Part shown: in pieces, positions 51,640-60,080 of the stretch
Layout: every line of letters begins with the position of its first letter
Numbering within the stretch: position 1 is the stretch's first letter
Assembly: GCF_000687555.1 (NCBI RefSeq)
Contig: NZ_JHWJ01000009.1
Location: 1-64,000, forward strand
DNA length: 64,000 bases
Reading direction: 5' to 3'
Source: [Clostridium] aerotolerans DSM 5434
Lineage (GTDB): Bacteria > Bacillota > Clostridia > Lachnospirales > Lachnospiraceae
The notes under the pieces: model-generated
Seen by the model: the letters and a program-made list of their open reading frames with translations, nothing else
Told to the model about the DNA's origin: nothing
The model's database searches: none
Translations under genes and position numbers: made by a program

Positions 51640-51802
51640 ATGATTACCTCCTTACATGTAGTACAGAAATTATATCACGAATGGGGGATCCATTCAACAA
51701 ACCGGAAGAAATATTTTCCTTGGCTGTCTGTCTTAATGTGACAAAAAAGTTTGGTTTGCATACTATATTAATCAAAGAATATAAAAATGGTAAGGTGAAT
51801 CT

Positions 51803-52639
51803 ATGGGAATTATGAGTCTCTTCCTGCAAAAGATAGCAAGATTACGTGAGAAAGAGGCCGAACAAGGGGAGGCTTCGTATGAGGAGCAGGTGACAAGGTC
51901 GGTAAACGATTTTGTGAATGTACTCCAGCTCACTCTTAAAAAGACAGCAGAGGAATTTGCATCAAGGGACGGGGCAAAGATATTTCATAGTGACCTCGCG
52001 GCCTTAGCAGAGGAAAGTAATCCTGATTTAAAGGATGTGGAAGAACTGGCCCAAAAGATACATAATGAAATCAAAAGAATACAGTCTCTCATATCCCTTC
52101 ATGCAGGCAACGTACAAAAGGCAGAGGGAATCCGCACAGGCCTTAAGCTTTTAGAAGATATTGAGACGGGGCTTAAGTCGATTTACCCCTATGAAGAAGA
52201 GGCGCTTGATAAAGATACCTTAAAAGAGTCAAAAATCGTGAAAGATTTAGATATCCTGCTTACGAATCTATCGGTCCTCATAGAAAATAAAGAGGTATCA
52301 GAAAGATACAGTGAGCTGGAAGGCCAGCTTAAGGAAATCTATGAATCGGTTCAAAAGCTGGTGCAGTCATTTGAGGATGCCACTCCGGAAGAATCAATAG
52401 AAGAGCTAAAACAGAAAGCCGCTGAAGTGTTCAGCAGCTTTCAGGAGCTTCTTCCCCTTGTATCCTCAAGCATTGAAGAATTTATTGCCGCAGTGAAACG
52501 TGAGAATGAAGAAGTGCTGAAAGAAGAGGAGCAAGGCGAACAATTCAATGAGTATAAAAACGAGCTGATTCAGTTGATCGTTTTAAATGAAAGACTGAAC
52601 AGCTCCATACGCTCTGTAAAAGACAAGAACCAGTCATAG
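51803..52639 (+). CDS. Hypothetical coiled-coil cytoplasmic protein
   Basis: This 278-residue protein is not a family I recognise. It is almost entirely helical by composition, rich in Glu, Lys and Leu with heptad-like spacing, and lacks signal peptide, membrane segments and cysteines. One stretch (DLDILLTNLSVLIENKEVSE then LEGQLKEIYESVQKL) is a likely coiled coil. The start ATG follows AAGGTGA; the gene has its own terminator, so it is a single transcription unit. Its overall look recalls structural or scaffold proteins, but no function can be given. Confidence 0.7.
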   Translation: MGIMSLFLQKIARLREKEAEQGEASYEEQVTRSVNDFVNVLQLTLKKTAEEFASRDGAKIFHSDLAALAEESNPDLKDVEELAQKIHNEIKRIQSLISLHAGNVQKAEGIRTGLKLLEDIETGLKSIYPYEEEALDKDTLKESKIVKDLDILLTNLSVLIENKEVSERYSELEGQLKEIYESVQKLVQSFEDATPEESIEELKQKAAEVFSSFQELLPLVSSSIEEFIAAVKRENEEVLKEEEQGEQFNEYKNELIQLIVLNERLNSSIRSVKDKNQS

Positions 52640-52650
52640 CTTTTAAATGA

Positions 52651-52695
52651 GGGTAAGATTTCGGACTCCTGAATCCGGAATCTTATCCTTTTTAT
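52651..52695 (+). terminator. Rho-independent terminator
   Basis: GGGTAAGATTTCGGA pairs with TCCGGAATCTTATCC (13 of 15 plus wobbles), followed by TTTTTAT, just after the coiled-coil gene. Confidence 0.8.
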
Positions 52696-52772
52696 TTGCA
52701 GTAAAAAAGTGCTAGATGGTACAGGACCATCATAAGATGGTATGAATAATTTATTGTAAAGCAGGTGGAAGA

Positions 52773-53390
52773 TTGGATTGGACAAATCGTGATTCAGACT
52801 TAAATGTGTGGGAAGCGGTTCCTGAAACTGGTTATCTGGAAGAGGCATATAAAGCTTTTGTGGATTCCATAGTTCCCCGTTCTCCAGATCTTGCGGAGCT
52901 GTATGGGATGATCCAGTATTACGGTGCATTGGATTTTAATACAGATGAGTATCTTATCATGTCAATGGGCAGTCTCTACGTTCCTGTGGCAGTTTTAGGA
53001 GCCGAAGTCCTAAACACGGCTGCCAGACAATATCTCTATGAGAGGGATGGAGAGGCGAATGTTGAGCCTCCTCTCAATGGATCTTACTTTGCCAGGCTTA
53101 CCATGAATGAACGTCTTGCCGTCATGGCAGTGCTTTTGGGACCGGATCGAATCAACTATTTTCCCGTTCAGGAGAATTTTGCATTGGAAGACATCCTTCC
53201 CATTTTCCCGATTATGAACCGGCTGACTTTTATGGGGTATTATTCTGAATGGTGGGGGTATGGTACCACCAGGATTCTGCCGCCCAGTCAGAGAGTTCTT
53301 GAGTATTTTCCCGGAAGCTGGGAGCAGATTGGATATCCAGGACCTTCCCTTGGCTACAGGGCTGCAAGGACTTATGACTATACTGAGTAA
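52773..53390 (+). CDS. Probable small subunit of the GMC oxidoreductase (gluconate-dehydrogenase subunit 3-like)
   Basis: This 205-residue protein opens with EAYKAFVDSIVPRSPDLAEL, resembling the 'hitch-hiker' small subunits of FAD-dependent sugar dehydrogenases (Gluconate_2-dh3 family), which stabilise or export the large subunit. Later segments include LTMNERLAVMAVLLGPDRIN and YYSEWWGYGTTRILPP. Unlike the classical family it has no twin-arginine or Sec signal, so the complex should stay in the cytoplasm. It starts at a TTG (52773) after AGGTGGA and ends 29 bases before the GMC gene. The family link is moderate. Confidence 0.6.
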   Translation: MDWTNRDSDLNVWEAVPETGYLEEAYKAFVDSIVPRSPDLAELYGMIQYYGALDFNTDEYLIMSMGSLYVPVAVLGAEVLNTAARQYLYERDGEANVEPPLNGSYFARLTMNERLAVMAVLLGPDRINYFPVQENFALEDILPIFPIMNRLTFMGYYSEWWGYGTTRILPPSQRVLEYFPGSWEQIGYPGPSLGYRAARTYDYTE

Positions 53391-53419
53391 CCGGAAGAAA
53401 CTATGAATTGGAGGAAAAT

Positions 53420-55144
53420 ATGGCGAACGGATACGATGCAGATGTAATTGTAATAGGTGCAGGTGGCGGCGGAGGGGTAATCGCCAAGGAGCTGGGAGAG
53501 AAAGGTATCAAGGTTCTGGTCATAGAGGCTGGTCCCTGGTATGGCAACAGCAAGTGGCCAAGGCCCAACGAGGAGCCTGGGGCAGAGCGTGGGTCCAGCA
53601 TAGATGATCTGGATATCAATCTGTTAAAGACCACCTTTACGGATCTGGAAGATGATATGAATGATTCCATATCCGGTAAGTTTCGCTGGGGCGTGGCAAA
53701 CAGGGATTTGAGTCCCTGGATCAGGGTAGTGCCTAAGGGGGGCTTTACCTGGCAGTCGGCAGGAGTTGGTGGAACAACACTGTTGTATTGGGCCAATTCT
53801 CCCAGGGCATATCCGGAAGCGTTTGAAAAGGAATGGCCTATTTCCTATGAAGAAATGATTCCGTATTATGAAAAGGTGGAAAATACCCTTCCTGTCCGGG
53901 AAGCTACGGGAACAGCCAAGGAAGATTTGTTTTACTACGGTGCAAAAAAGATGGGGTGGAAATACATACAGACAAAAGATTTAACAGAACCTGGCTACCG
54001 GGCGCAGCCCAATGCTATATTAGGGGTCAATCCCATGTTAAATAACCCTGATTTCGATATCCAGAACAATCAATCCGTCGGCTGTACCTTAAGGGGACAC
54101 TGTGTCAATGGCTGCAGTCTCGGTCCCAGTGTGGATACGGTGGCAAAGAGATCCACTCTGGTCAGCTATATTCCCATGGCACTCCGGACCGGCAATGTGG
54201 AAATCATGCCTAATTCCTTTGTTATAAAAATCAATACAGGCGAGGATAACAGTCAGGGCATCTATGCACAAAGCGTCACGGTGAGAAATACCTTTACAGG
54301 AGAGATTCGGGAGCTGCGGGCAAAGGTCATTGTTATGTCCTGCGGTTCCATTGAATCACCAAGACTTTGGCTTAATTCTGGTCTGCCTGAGAATGAGTGG
54401 GTGGGAAAAGGTCTGACCAATCATATGATTGACTGTGTCTCCGGCATTTTTGAAGAGGAAGACTTAATGAATGCCCTTGGAATGTCAGAAATAAATCCTT
54501 TTGTGGGCCAGAACTCAGCCGCCCGCTTTGACTATCCTGGTCTTGGAGCCTTTGAGCCCTTTGGAACAAGTCCTGGCATCAATTCTCTCATGATCTATGG
54601 AACCAGTCAGAAGGGCTATTACTTCCAGAATCAGACCACAGATGAAGAGCCTTGGGACAGAGAGGGAATTATAGCCGGTGAGCTTTTAAAAGAATTTATG
54701 AAAGATTACAGAAGGACCCTTAGCATTGTAGTTTTCGCAGATGATTCCGTTAATCAGAACAATGGCGTTTACTTAGATCCGGAACAGAGAGATGAAAACG
54801 GGTTCATTCCGATTATTTCTTATGAGTTAAGTGAAGAAGATACTTTAAAAAGGGATCAACTGGTAGGCCTTGCCTGCGATATCTTAAGAAGCGCTGGAGC
54901 GAAGACCGTTTCCCGTGCCAACTGGCCGCCGGATGTGTGCGCCCATATCATGAGTACCATGCGTATCGGATATGTGACGGATACAGACTGTGAGGCAAAG
55001 CAGGTGAAGCGGTTGTTCATTGCAGATACCAGTGTGTTATGCAATGGACTGGGAGGCCCAAACCCGACCCTGACCAGTCAGGCACTGGCTACCAGAACGG
55101 CAGAGAAAATCGTTGCAAAGTATTTTACTCCTGCCACTACATAA
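53420..55144 (+). CDS. GMC-family FAD-dependent oxidoreductase with cysteine cluster
   Basis: This 574-residue protein has the N-terminal FAD motif VIVIGAGGGGGVIAKELGEK and IEAGPWYG, GGTTLLYWANSPRAYP, and C-terminal HIMSTMRIGYVTD and GLGGPNPTLTSQALATR with the active-site His and Asn region. It resembles large subunits of sugar and polyol dehydrogenases. The motif GCTLRGHCVNGC holds three spaced cysteines, a place where some FAD glucose dehydrogenases bind a 3Fe-4S cluster. No signal peptide is present. I start it at the ATG at 53420 after GGAGG. The sugar or alcohol oxidised and the electron acceptor are unknown; in an anaerobe a ferredoxin or quinone-like acceptor is plausible. Confidence 0.85.
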   Translation: MANGYDADVIVIGAGGGGGVIAKELGEKGIKVLVIEAGPWYGNSKWPRPNEEPGAERGSSIDDLDINLLKTTFTDLEDDMNDSISGKFRWGVANRDLSPWIRVVPKGGFTWQSAGVGGTTLLYWANSPRAYPEAFEKEWPISYEEMIPYYEKVENTLPVREATGTAKEDLFYYGAKKMGWKYIQTKDLTEPGYRAQPNAILGVNPMLNNPDFDIQNNQSVGCTLRGHCVNGCSLGPSVDTVAKRSTLVSYIPMALRTGNVEIMPNSFVIKINTGEDNSQGIYAQSVTVRNTFTGEIRELRAKVIVMSCGSIESPRLWLNSGLPENEWVGKGLTNHMIDCVSGIFEEEDLMNALGMSEINPFVGQNSAARFDYPGLGAFEPFGTSPGINSLMIYGTSQKGYYFQNQTTDEEPWDREGIIAGELLKEFMKDYRRTLSIVVFADDSVNQNNGVYLDPEQRDENGFIPIISYELSEEDTLKRDQLVGLACDILRSAGAKTVSRANWPPDVCAHIMSTMRIGYVTDTDCEAKQVKRLFIADTSVLCNGLGGPNPTLTSQALATRTAEKIVAKYFTPATT

Positions 55145-55187
55145 ATAAAGGGATCCAGTCATATTTTAAAGCTGGATCAATCATAGG

Positions 55188-55226
55188 AAAGAGCCGATGG
55201 GTGTGAACATTTCATCGGCTCTTTAG
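55188..55226. terminator. Bidirectional terminator
   Basis: AAAGAGCCGATG and CATCGGCTCTTT form a perfect 12-bp stem with a 13-base loop between the convergent GMC and ATPase genes. A smaller hairpin (GATCCAG/CTGGATC) lies just upstream at 55152-55178. Confidence 0.8.
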
Positions 55227-55238
55227 TGTTATAAAAAC

Positions 55239-55937
55239 TTAATCCAATAATTTATTTAAAAAATAATCTTTATTTTCTACAAATAATTTGGTTATCTGGT
55301 AAGCTTCTGACTCCTCGTAAGAAATGGGAAGAACCGATGAACCATCAAAAGAGTAGATTAATGCATCGGGATATGCCAGCAGAATGGGAGAATGGGTAGC
55401 GATGATTAACTGTGACCTACTTTTGACCAGTCGGTTGATTTCGCAAAGTAATGTCAATTGCCTTTGAGGAGATAGTGCGGCTTCCGGCTCATCGAGAATA
55501 TAAAGCCCTTTTCCACCAAATCGGTCTTGAACCATGGATAGAAAGCTTTCACCATGAGATTGGTCATGTAGTGACCGTATGCTACCCTCATATATATCAT
55601 CAATTTCCGTCGCAAAATTATAAAAACTTTCTGCTCTTAAAAAGAAACCATCCTTTGCATGATGGAAGCTTTTGGAAAGAAGTAATTGTTTATACAAAGA
55701 GGAATGAGTATCTCTTGAAGAAAAGCTATGGTCTAAGCTTCCCCCTTCCGGATTAAATCCATAGGCGATTGCAATTGCTTCCAGCAGAGTAGATTTCCCG
55801 GCTCCATTCTCCCCTACAAAAAATGTTACTGAATCATTAAGAACCAACTGGTCGGTATTTTTAAGTGCTTCAATCTCATCATAATAGGTACAGGATTCTT
55901 CCTCCGGCCATCGAAAGAGGACCTCTTTTATATACAT
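55239..55937 (-). CDS. SMC/ABC-like AAA ATPase
   Basis: This 232-residue protein has Walker A GENGAGKST near residue 43, an SHGES signature-like motif, Walker B YILDEPEAALSP and the H-loop IATHSPILLAYP. It lacks the long coiled coil of SMC/RecF proteins and has no membrane segments, matching the short AAA_21/AAA_23 ATPases that often act alone or with nucleases. The start ATG follows AGGTG. A terminator separates it from the upstream DUF2935 gene. Function is unknown; transport seems unlikely as no permease is near. Confidence 0.85.
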   Translation of the reverse strand: MYIKEVLFRWPEEESCTYYDEIEALKNTDQLVLNDSVTFFVGENGAGKSTLLEAIAIAYGFNPEGGSLDHSFSSRDTHSSLYKQLLLSKSFHHAKDGFFLRAESFYNFATEIDDIYEGSIRSLHDQSHGESFLSMVQDRFGGKGLYILDEPEAALSPQRQLTLLCEINRLVKSRSQLIIATHSPILLAYPDALIYSFDGSSVLPISYEESEAYQITKLFVENKDYFLNKLLD

Positions 55938-55956
55938 AATACACCTGCTTTCATCA

Positions 55957-55993
55957 TTAAAAAATCAGAGGGTGTCGATTCTCCCTCTGATTT
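55957..55993 (-). terminator. Rho-independent terminator on the minus strand
   Basis: AAATCAGAGGG and CCCTCTGATTT form a perfect 11-bp stem; on the minus strand it is followed by TTTTTT. It ends the DUF2935 transcript before the ATPase gene. Confidence 0.8.
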
Positions 55994-56043
55994 CATTATA
56001 ACATGAATGATATGTATTCGATAGCTTTCCTCTATCCATAATT

Positions 56044-56928
56044 TTATTTCATTAGATAAATAAAATGGTTTGCCTCTCTTAATAAGTGATCCGTGTAAAG
56101 GGCAAGCATGATGGACTGGACCTTGCAGCGCATAATAGCGTCGGTTGTGTTTGCTTTAAAATCCCGAATCTCATTGGTGCTGATTAATAGCTCCTGATTG
56201 GTGGGGAAGGTATTGGTTCCCGTTTCTTCTTCGGCTAGAGTATCAAAAAGCTCAGCAAGCTGGTTTGCCCTGTTAAAATATGCGGCTTCCGTAGGATCAA
56301 ATTGGCCTCTCATGACCTTGGCGTGATCTGACATGTTATGGGTCCAGAAGGTCCTGTAATCCTCTATTGCATTTTCATCTCTGTTTTGAAGCGCGGAAAG
56401 AATCATCTGATATCTCTTTGCTTCCATAAGTACGTGTAAGATATCTCCGGTGTACATCATGGTAAAGAGACGGCAGGAGGCTCTGTCATTTAAAAGATCA
56501 GACTGGAACTGGATAAAGGAATCGGTGAGAGTAAGAACACTCTGGTTCAAATGAATGACATCCTGCTCTAAGCTTCCTGTGATTGTCAGATTGCCATAAA
56601 CAGGAGCAATATCATACTCCTTTACCGTAATATCAGGCCTTGTGCTGATACCGGTATAATTTTCTGCATCCTGCTCGGCTCCTTCTGTAAATTGGGTATA
56701 ATATTGACCGGACTCCAGGGCATCACGGGGAATTATCCCATTGGCTAAAATAATTGTGGTCAGTAAAAACTGATCATAATTCTGTTTGTAGGCATCGGCC
56801 TTTTGTGCAAGGTTTTTTCCAGGAGGCGGCATGGTTGCTTCAATGAATATGGCATGTTCTTTCATAATACGGAGCCAGAAGAGATGATATTGCAGGGACC
56901 ATTGTACGAATAATTCTTGGGATAACAT
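56044..56928 (-). CDS. DUF2935 protein, duplicated four-helix fold
   Basis: This 294-residue protein is built of two similar helical halves: HLFWLRIMKEHAIFIEATMP in the first and DYRTFWTHNMSDHAKVMRGQ in the second, each with a His/Glu pair, ending HLLREANHFIYLM. This is the DUF2935 pattern of Firmicutes; the paired His and Glu residues suggest a possible metal site like hemerythrin or ferritin-type bundles (inference). I choose the ATG at 56928, about six bases after AGGAG; another ATG at 56934 is too close to it. It lies upstream of the methionine sulfoxide reductase gene in divergent orientation. Confidence 0.75.
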   Translation of the reverse strand: MLSQELFVQWSLQYHLFWLRIMKEHAIFIEATMPPPGKNLAQKADAYKQNYDQFLLTTIILANGIIPRDALESGQYYTQFTEGAEQDAENYTGISTRPDITVKEYDIAPVYGNLTITGSLEQDVIHLNQSVLTLTDSFIQFQSDLLNDRASCRLFTMMYTGDILHVLMEAKRYQMILSALQNRDENAIEDYRTFWTHNMSDHAKVMRGQFDPTEAAYFNRANQLAELFDTLAEEETGTNTFPTNQELLISTNEIRDFKANTTDAIMRCKVQSIMLALYTDHLLREANHFIYLMK

Positions 56929-57075
56929 ATACATTACTCCTATGAATACTAATTAATGAATCTTATGCTTGTTGTCCAGTAAGTATTCAAAAAATCGAAC
57001 AGGCAGATTTTGCTTGTTTTCATTCCTTGTTTTTGATATTATATCAAGAAAAAACATATAAGAGAGGTGGTTCCT

Positions 57076-58026
57076 ATGAAAAAAGAAATTTATTTAGCAG
57101 GCGGTTGTTTTTGGGGAACAGAACAATATCTTCAGAACATTCCAGGTATCCTGGCAACAGAAGTTGGCTATGCAAACGGCAATACAGAACATCCCACCTA
57201 TGAAGAGGTCTGCAGGCACAACACCGGCCATGCAGAAACAGTAAAGGTGGAGTACGAGGACACTGTAATAGGGCTTCCCTATATTTTAGAACTGTATTAT
57301 GATGTGATCAATCCAGTGAGCATAAACCGCCAGGGCGGTGATGTTGGATCTCAATATCGGACCGGAATCTATTATACAGATGCAAAGGATGCTCCTGTGA
57401 TAGAAGAATCTATAAAAAAACTCCAGAATCATTATAAGGAGAAAATAGCCATTGAACGGCTTCCTCTTGAAAATTATTATAAGGCAGAAGAGTATCATCA
57501 GAAATACTTAGATAAAAACCCAGGGGGATATTGCCACATTGGGGCAGATAAGTTCGAAAAGGCAAAAAAGGCAGTGGATAAAGATAAAAAGTATGCAAAG
57601 AAAACGGAAAATGAGTTAAAACAGGAGCTTTCAAAAGAACAGTTTGAAGTAACTCAAAACAGTGCAACTGAGGCTCCTTTTCAAAATGAATATTACAATG
57701 AATTCCGGGAAGGAATCTATGTGGATATTACCACTGGAGAACCTCTTTTCATGTCAGCAGACAAGTTTGATGCCGGCTGCGGCTGGCCCAGTTTTTCAAA
57801 GCCAATAGAAACAGAGACGATCAAAGAACTTCTTGATACCAGTTACGGACGGATCCGTACAGAAGTAAGAAGCAGTCATGGGGATGCCCATCTTGGCCAC
57901 GTGTTTACCGATGGCCCTAAGGAAACGGGCGGACTGCGTTATTGCATTAACAGCGCATCCCTTCGGTTCATACCAAAAGAGAAGATGGAGGAAGAAGGCT
58001 ACGGGGCTTATCTGGGATTGTTTTAA
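57076..58026 (+). CDS. msrAB: Bifunctional methionine sulfoxide reductase MsrA-MsrB
   Basis: This 316-residue fusion repairs both S- and R-methionine sulfoxide. The MsrA part (residues 1-150) has the catalytic Cys11 in [11 protein letters not shown] and the GYANG loop. A short Lys-rich linker follows. The MsrB part (about 195-316) has [26 protein letters not shown] and the catalytic Cys in [10 protein letters not shown]. The usual extra zinc-binding CxxC pairs of MsrB are not evident, as in many MsrA-MsrB fusions. It is cytoplasmic. I choose the ATG at 57076 after AGAGGTGG. Confidence 0.93.
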   Translation: MKKEIYLAGGCFWGTEQYLQNIPGILATEVGYANGNTEHPTYEEVCRHNTGHAETVKVEYEDTVIGLPYILELYYDVINPVSINRQGGDVGSQYRTGIYYTDAKDAPVIEESIKKLQNHYKEKIAIERLPLENYYKAEEYHQKYLDKNPGGYCHIGADKFEKAKKAVDKDKKYAKKTENELKQELSKEQFEVTQNSATEAPFQNEYYNEFREGIYVDITTGEPLFMSADKFDAGCGWPSFSKPIETETIKELLDTSYGRIRTEVRSSHGDAHLGHVFTDGPKETGGLRYCINSASLRFIPKEKMEEEGYGAYLGLF

Positions 58027-58046
58027 GTTTTGTATAATTTAGAGAA

Positions 58047-58086
58047 CCTGGAATATAATGTACTAAAATATTTCCAGGAGAAGTGA
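58047..58086 (+). other. Possible hairpin masking the ribosome binding site
   Basis: CCTGGAA (58047-58053) can pair with TTCCAGG (58072-58078), which overlaps the AGGAG site of the next gene. The stem is only 7 bp plus a bulged extension, so an effect on translation is uncertain. Confidence 0.35.
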
Positions 58087-59463
58087 ATGTTTCAAGGCGT
58101 AAATAGAAACAGAATTCATTCTTGCAATGATGATGATACTATGTTGGAACGGTATCTGGATCCATCCGATATCTATATCATAAGAGGTTATGGGGTGGAG
58201 GTTTTTATCAACAACTTAGATGCCCCCTCCAGCATGGTATTCGATGAAGAAGGAAATATTTTTATCTCCGATTCCGGCAGGGCTACAGATCATCCCAGAA
58301 TTCTTAAACTGGTCAACGGACAGTTTGAGACCATTGCAGATGATTTTGTTACTCCTATATCAGGAATCAATTATCTGCATGGCATTCTTTATGTATCTCA
58401 CAGAGGCTTCATCACCAAAATATATAAAGACGGTACAAGACAGAATATTATTATGGGACTGCCTAGCAATGGAGACCATATAAACAGTCCGGTCGCTTTT
58501 TCTCCGGATAATAAACTATACTTTGGACAGGGTACTGTTACCAACAGCGGAGTGGTGGGAAATGACAATAAATGGGTGACCGTTTCTCCATTGTTATGTG
58601 ATTATACAGGTGATTATGTCATGCTCTATGGGCAGAATTTCATGACGGATAATATACTCACAGAGGCGGTCACAGACGACCCGGCATTTACCGGTGCATT
58701 TTCCCCTTATGGGATTCCAAATATTGAATTTGAAATCAGGAAAAAATATATAAAAGCCTCAGGAAGCATCTTACGAGCCAATCTGGACGGTTCTAATTTA
58801 GAGCAGGTCGCATGGGGATTTCGTGATCCTGCGTTTTTAAGGTTTGATAACAGCGGGCAGCTCTACGTGGTAAATAACGGCTTCAATCCAGTCGGTTCCA
58901 GACCTATTGAGAATGCCAGCGAAGATTTTTACTATGTCACACCGGATCAGTGGTATGGCTGGCCTGATTTTTCCGGTGGAGAACCTGTGGATTCTCCCAG
59001 GTATACCCCGGTAGGAGGAGTCCAGCCGACCCTGATCTTTAAAAACCAGCCCAATGTGCCGCCCAGACCTTATGTGCGGTTTCCACCTAATTCCACCTTA
59101 TCAGGCTTTGAATTTAATTATAATCGTGCCTTTGGTCCATATGGAGATGTTTATGTGACCGAGTTTGGAAGCACCATTGACGGGCGTATGGGGGAAGGAA
59201 CGTCATATGCCGGCTCCGGGCACCGGATATCCAGAATTGATATGAAAGCCAGAACCATCAGTACCTTTGCCATTAATAAAAACGGATTTCCCTCATCCAT
59301 TGCAAGAAGCGGTGGATTTGAACGTCCGGTTCATCTCCTTTTCGGACCAGACGGAGCCATGTATATTGTTGATATGGGATATAATCTGGATGGGGATCCC
59401 AGTGTGTTTGTACCAAAGACCGGTGTTGTATGGAGGGTTTACCGAACGGCAGAAGCCTTATGA
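58087..59463 (+). CDS. Sorbosone-dehydrogenase-like beta-propeller protein
   Basis: This 458-residue protein has repeated propeller-blade motifs: DAPSSMVFDEEGNIFISDSG, ISGINYLHGILYVSHRGF, SPDNKLYFGQG, WGFRDPAFLRFDNSGQLYVV and FERPVHLLFGPDGAMYIVDM. The pattern matches glucose/sorbosone dehydrogenase-type six-bladed propellers, which in some bacteria bind PQQ. There is no signal peptide. It follows msrAB by about 60 bases and precedes the carbonic anhydrase gene. PQQ synthesis is not expected in this type of anaerobe, so it may be a PQQ-free lactonase or binding protein instead. Confidence 0.7.
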   Translation: MFQGVNRNRIHSCNDDDTMLERYLDPSDIYIIRGYGVEVFINNLDAPSSMVFDEEGNIFISDSGRATDHPRILKLVNGQFETIADDFVTPISGINYLHGILYVSHRGFITKIYKDGTRQNIIMGLPSNGDHINSPVAFSPDNKLYFGQGTVTNSGVVGNDNKWVTVSPLLCDYTGDYVMLYGQNFMTDNILTEAVTDDPAFTGAFSPYGIPNIEFEIRKKYIKASGSILRANLDGSNLEQVAWGFRDPAFLRFDNSGQLYVVNNGFNPVGSRPIENASEDFYYVTPDQWYGWPDFSGGEPVDSPRYTPVGGVQPTLIFKNQPNVPPRPYVRFPPNSTLSGFEFNYNRAFGPYGDVYVTEFGSTIDGRMGEGTSYAGSGHRISRIDMKARTISTFAINKNGFPSSIARSGGFERPVHLLFGPDGAMYIVDMGYNLDGDPSVFVPKTGVVWRVYRTAEAL

Positions 59464-59504
59464 AATTTTAAGGTACCAAACATTTAGCAGGAGATGAATC
59501 AACG

Positions 59505-60047
59505 ATGATTGATGAGATACTTGAGTATAACGAAGCATTTGTTAAGAATAAAGGATACGAAAAGTATATTACGAATAAGTATCCCGATAAAAAGACAGCC
59601 ATAGTCTCCTGTATGGATACCAGGCTGACCCAGCTCCTTCCAGCTGCACTGGGCATGAAAAATGGCGATGCCAAGATAATTAAAAATGCCGGGGGCATTA
59701 TTTCCCATCCCTTTGGAAGTGCCATGCGAAGCCTGTTAATCGGCATTTATGAGCTGGGAGTGGATGAGATTCTTGTCATTGGACATACGGACTGCGGAGC
59801 CAGATATACAGACAGTCAGGGAATGATTCAGAAGATGAAGGCCAGAGGTGTGGAACAAAGAAATATTGATTTGATCAAATATTACGGCATTGATTTTGAA
59901 TCCTGGCTGGGCGGCTTTTTAGACTTAGACCAGTCCATTACGAAATCCGTGGATATCATTCGTAATCACCCCCTGGTGCCGGATTCCATTAAGGTCTACG
60001 GTCTGGTGATTGATTCGGTAACAGGTGAACTGCGCCGTGTGGTGTAG
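59505..60047 (+). CDS. Beta-class carbonic anhydrase
   Basis: This 180-residue protein interconverts CO2 and bicarbonate. The zinc ligands are Cys36, His94 and Cys97, with the Asp38-Arg40 dyad, seen in SCMDTRL and IGHTDCGA. The sequence between (KNAGGIISHPFGSAMRSLL) is typical of the short beta-class, close to YtiB/type II bacterial enzymes. The ATG follows AGGAGA. It is encoded between the propeller protein and an oxidoreductase with small gaps, so these genes may share a transcript. Confidence 0.92.
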   Translation: MIDEILEYNEAFVKNKGYEKYITNKYPDKKTAIVSCMDTRLTQLLPAALGMKNGDAKIIKNAGGIISHPFGSAMRSLLIGIYELGVDEILVIGHTDCGARYTDSQGMIQKMKARGVEQRNIDLIKYYGIDFESWLGGFLDLDQSITKSVDIIRNHPLVPDSIKVYGLVIDSVTGELRRVV

Positions 60048-60080
60048 GACCGCGGCTTATGGACAAAGGAGTGATTCTGT

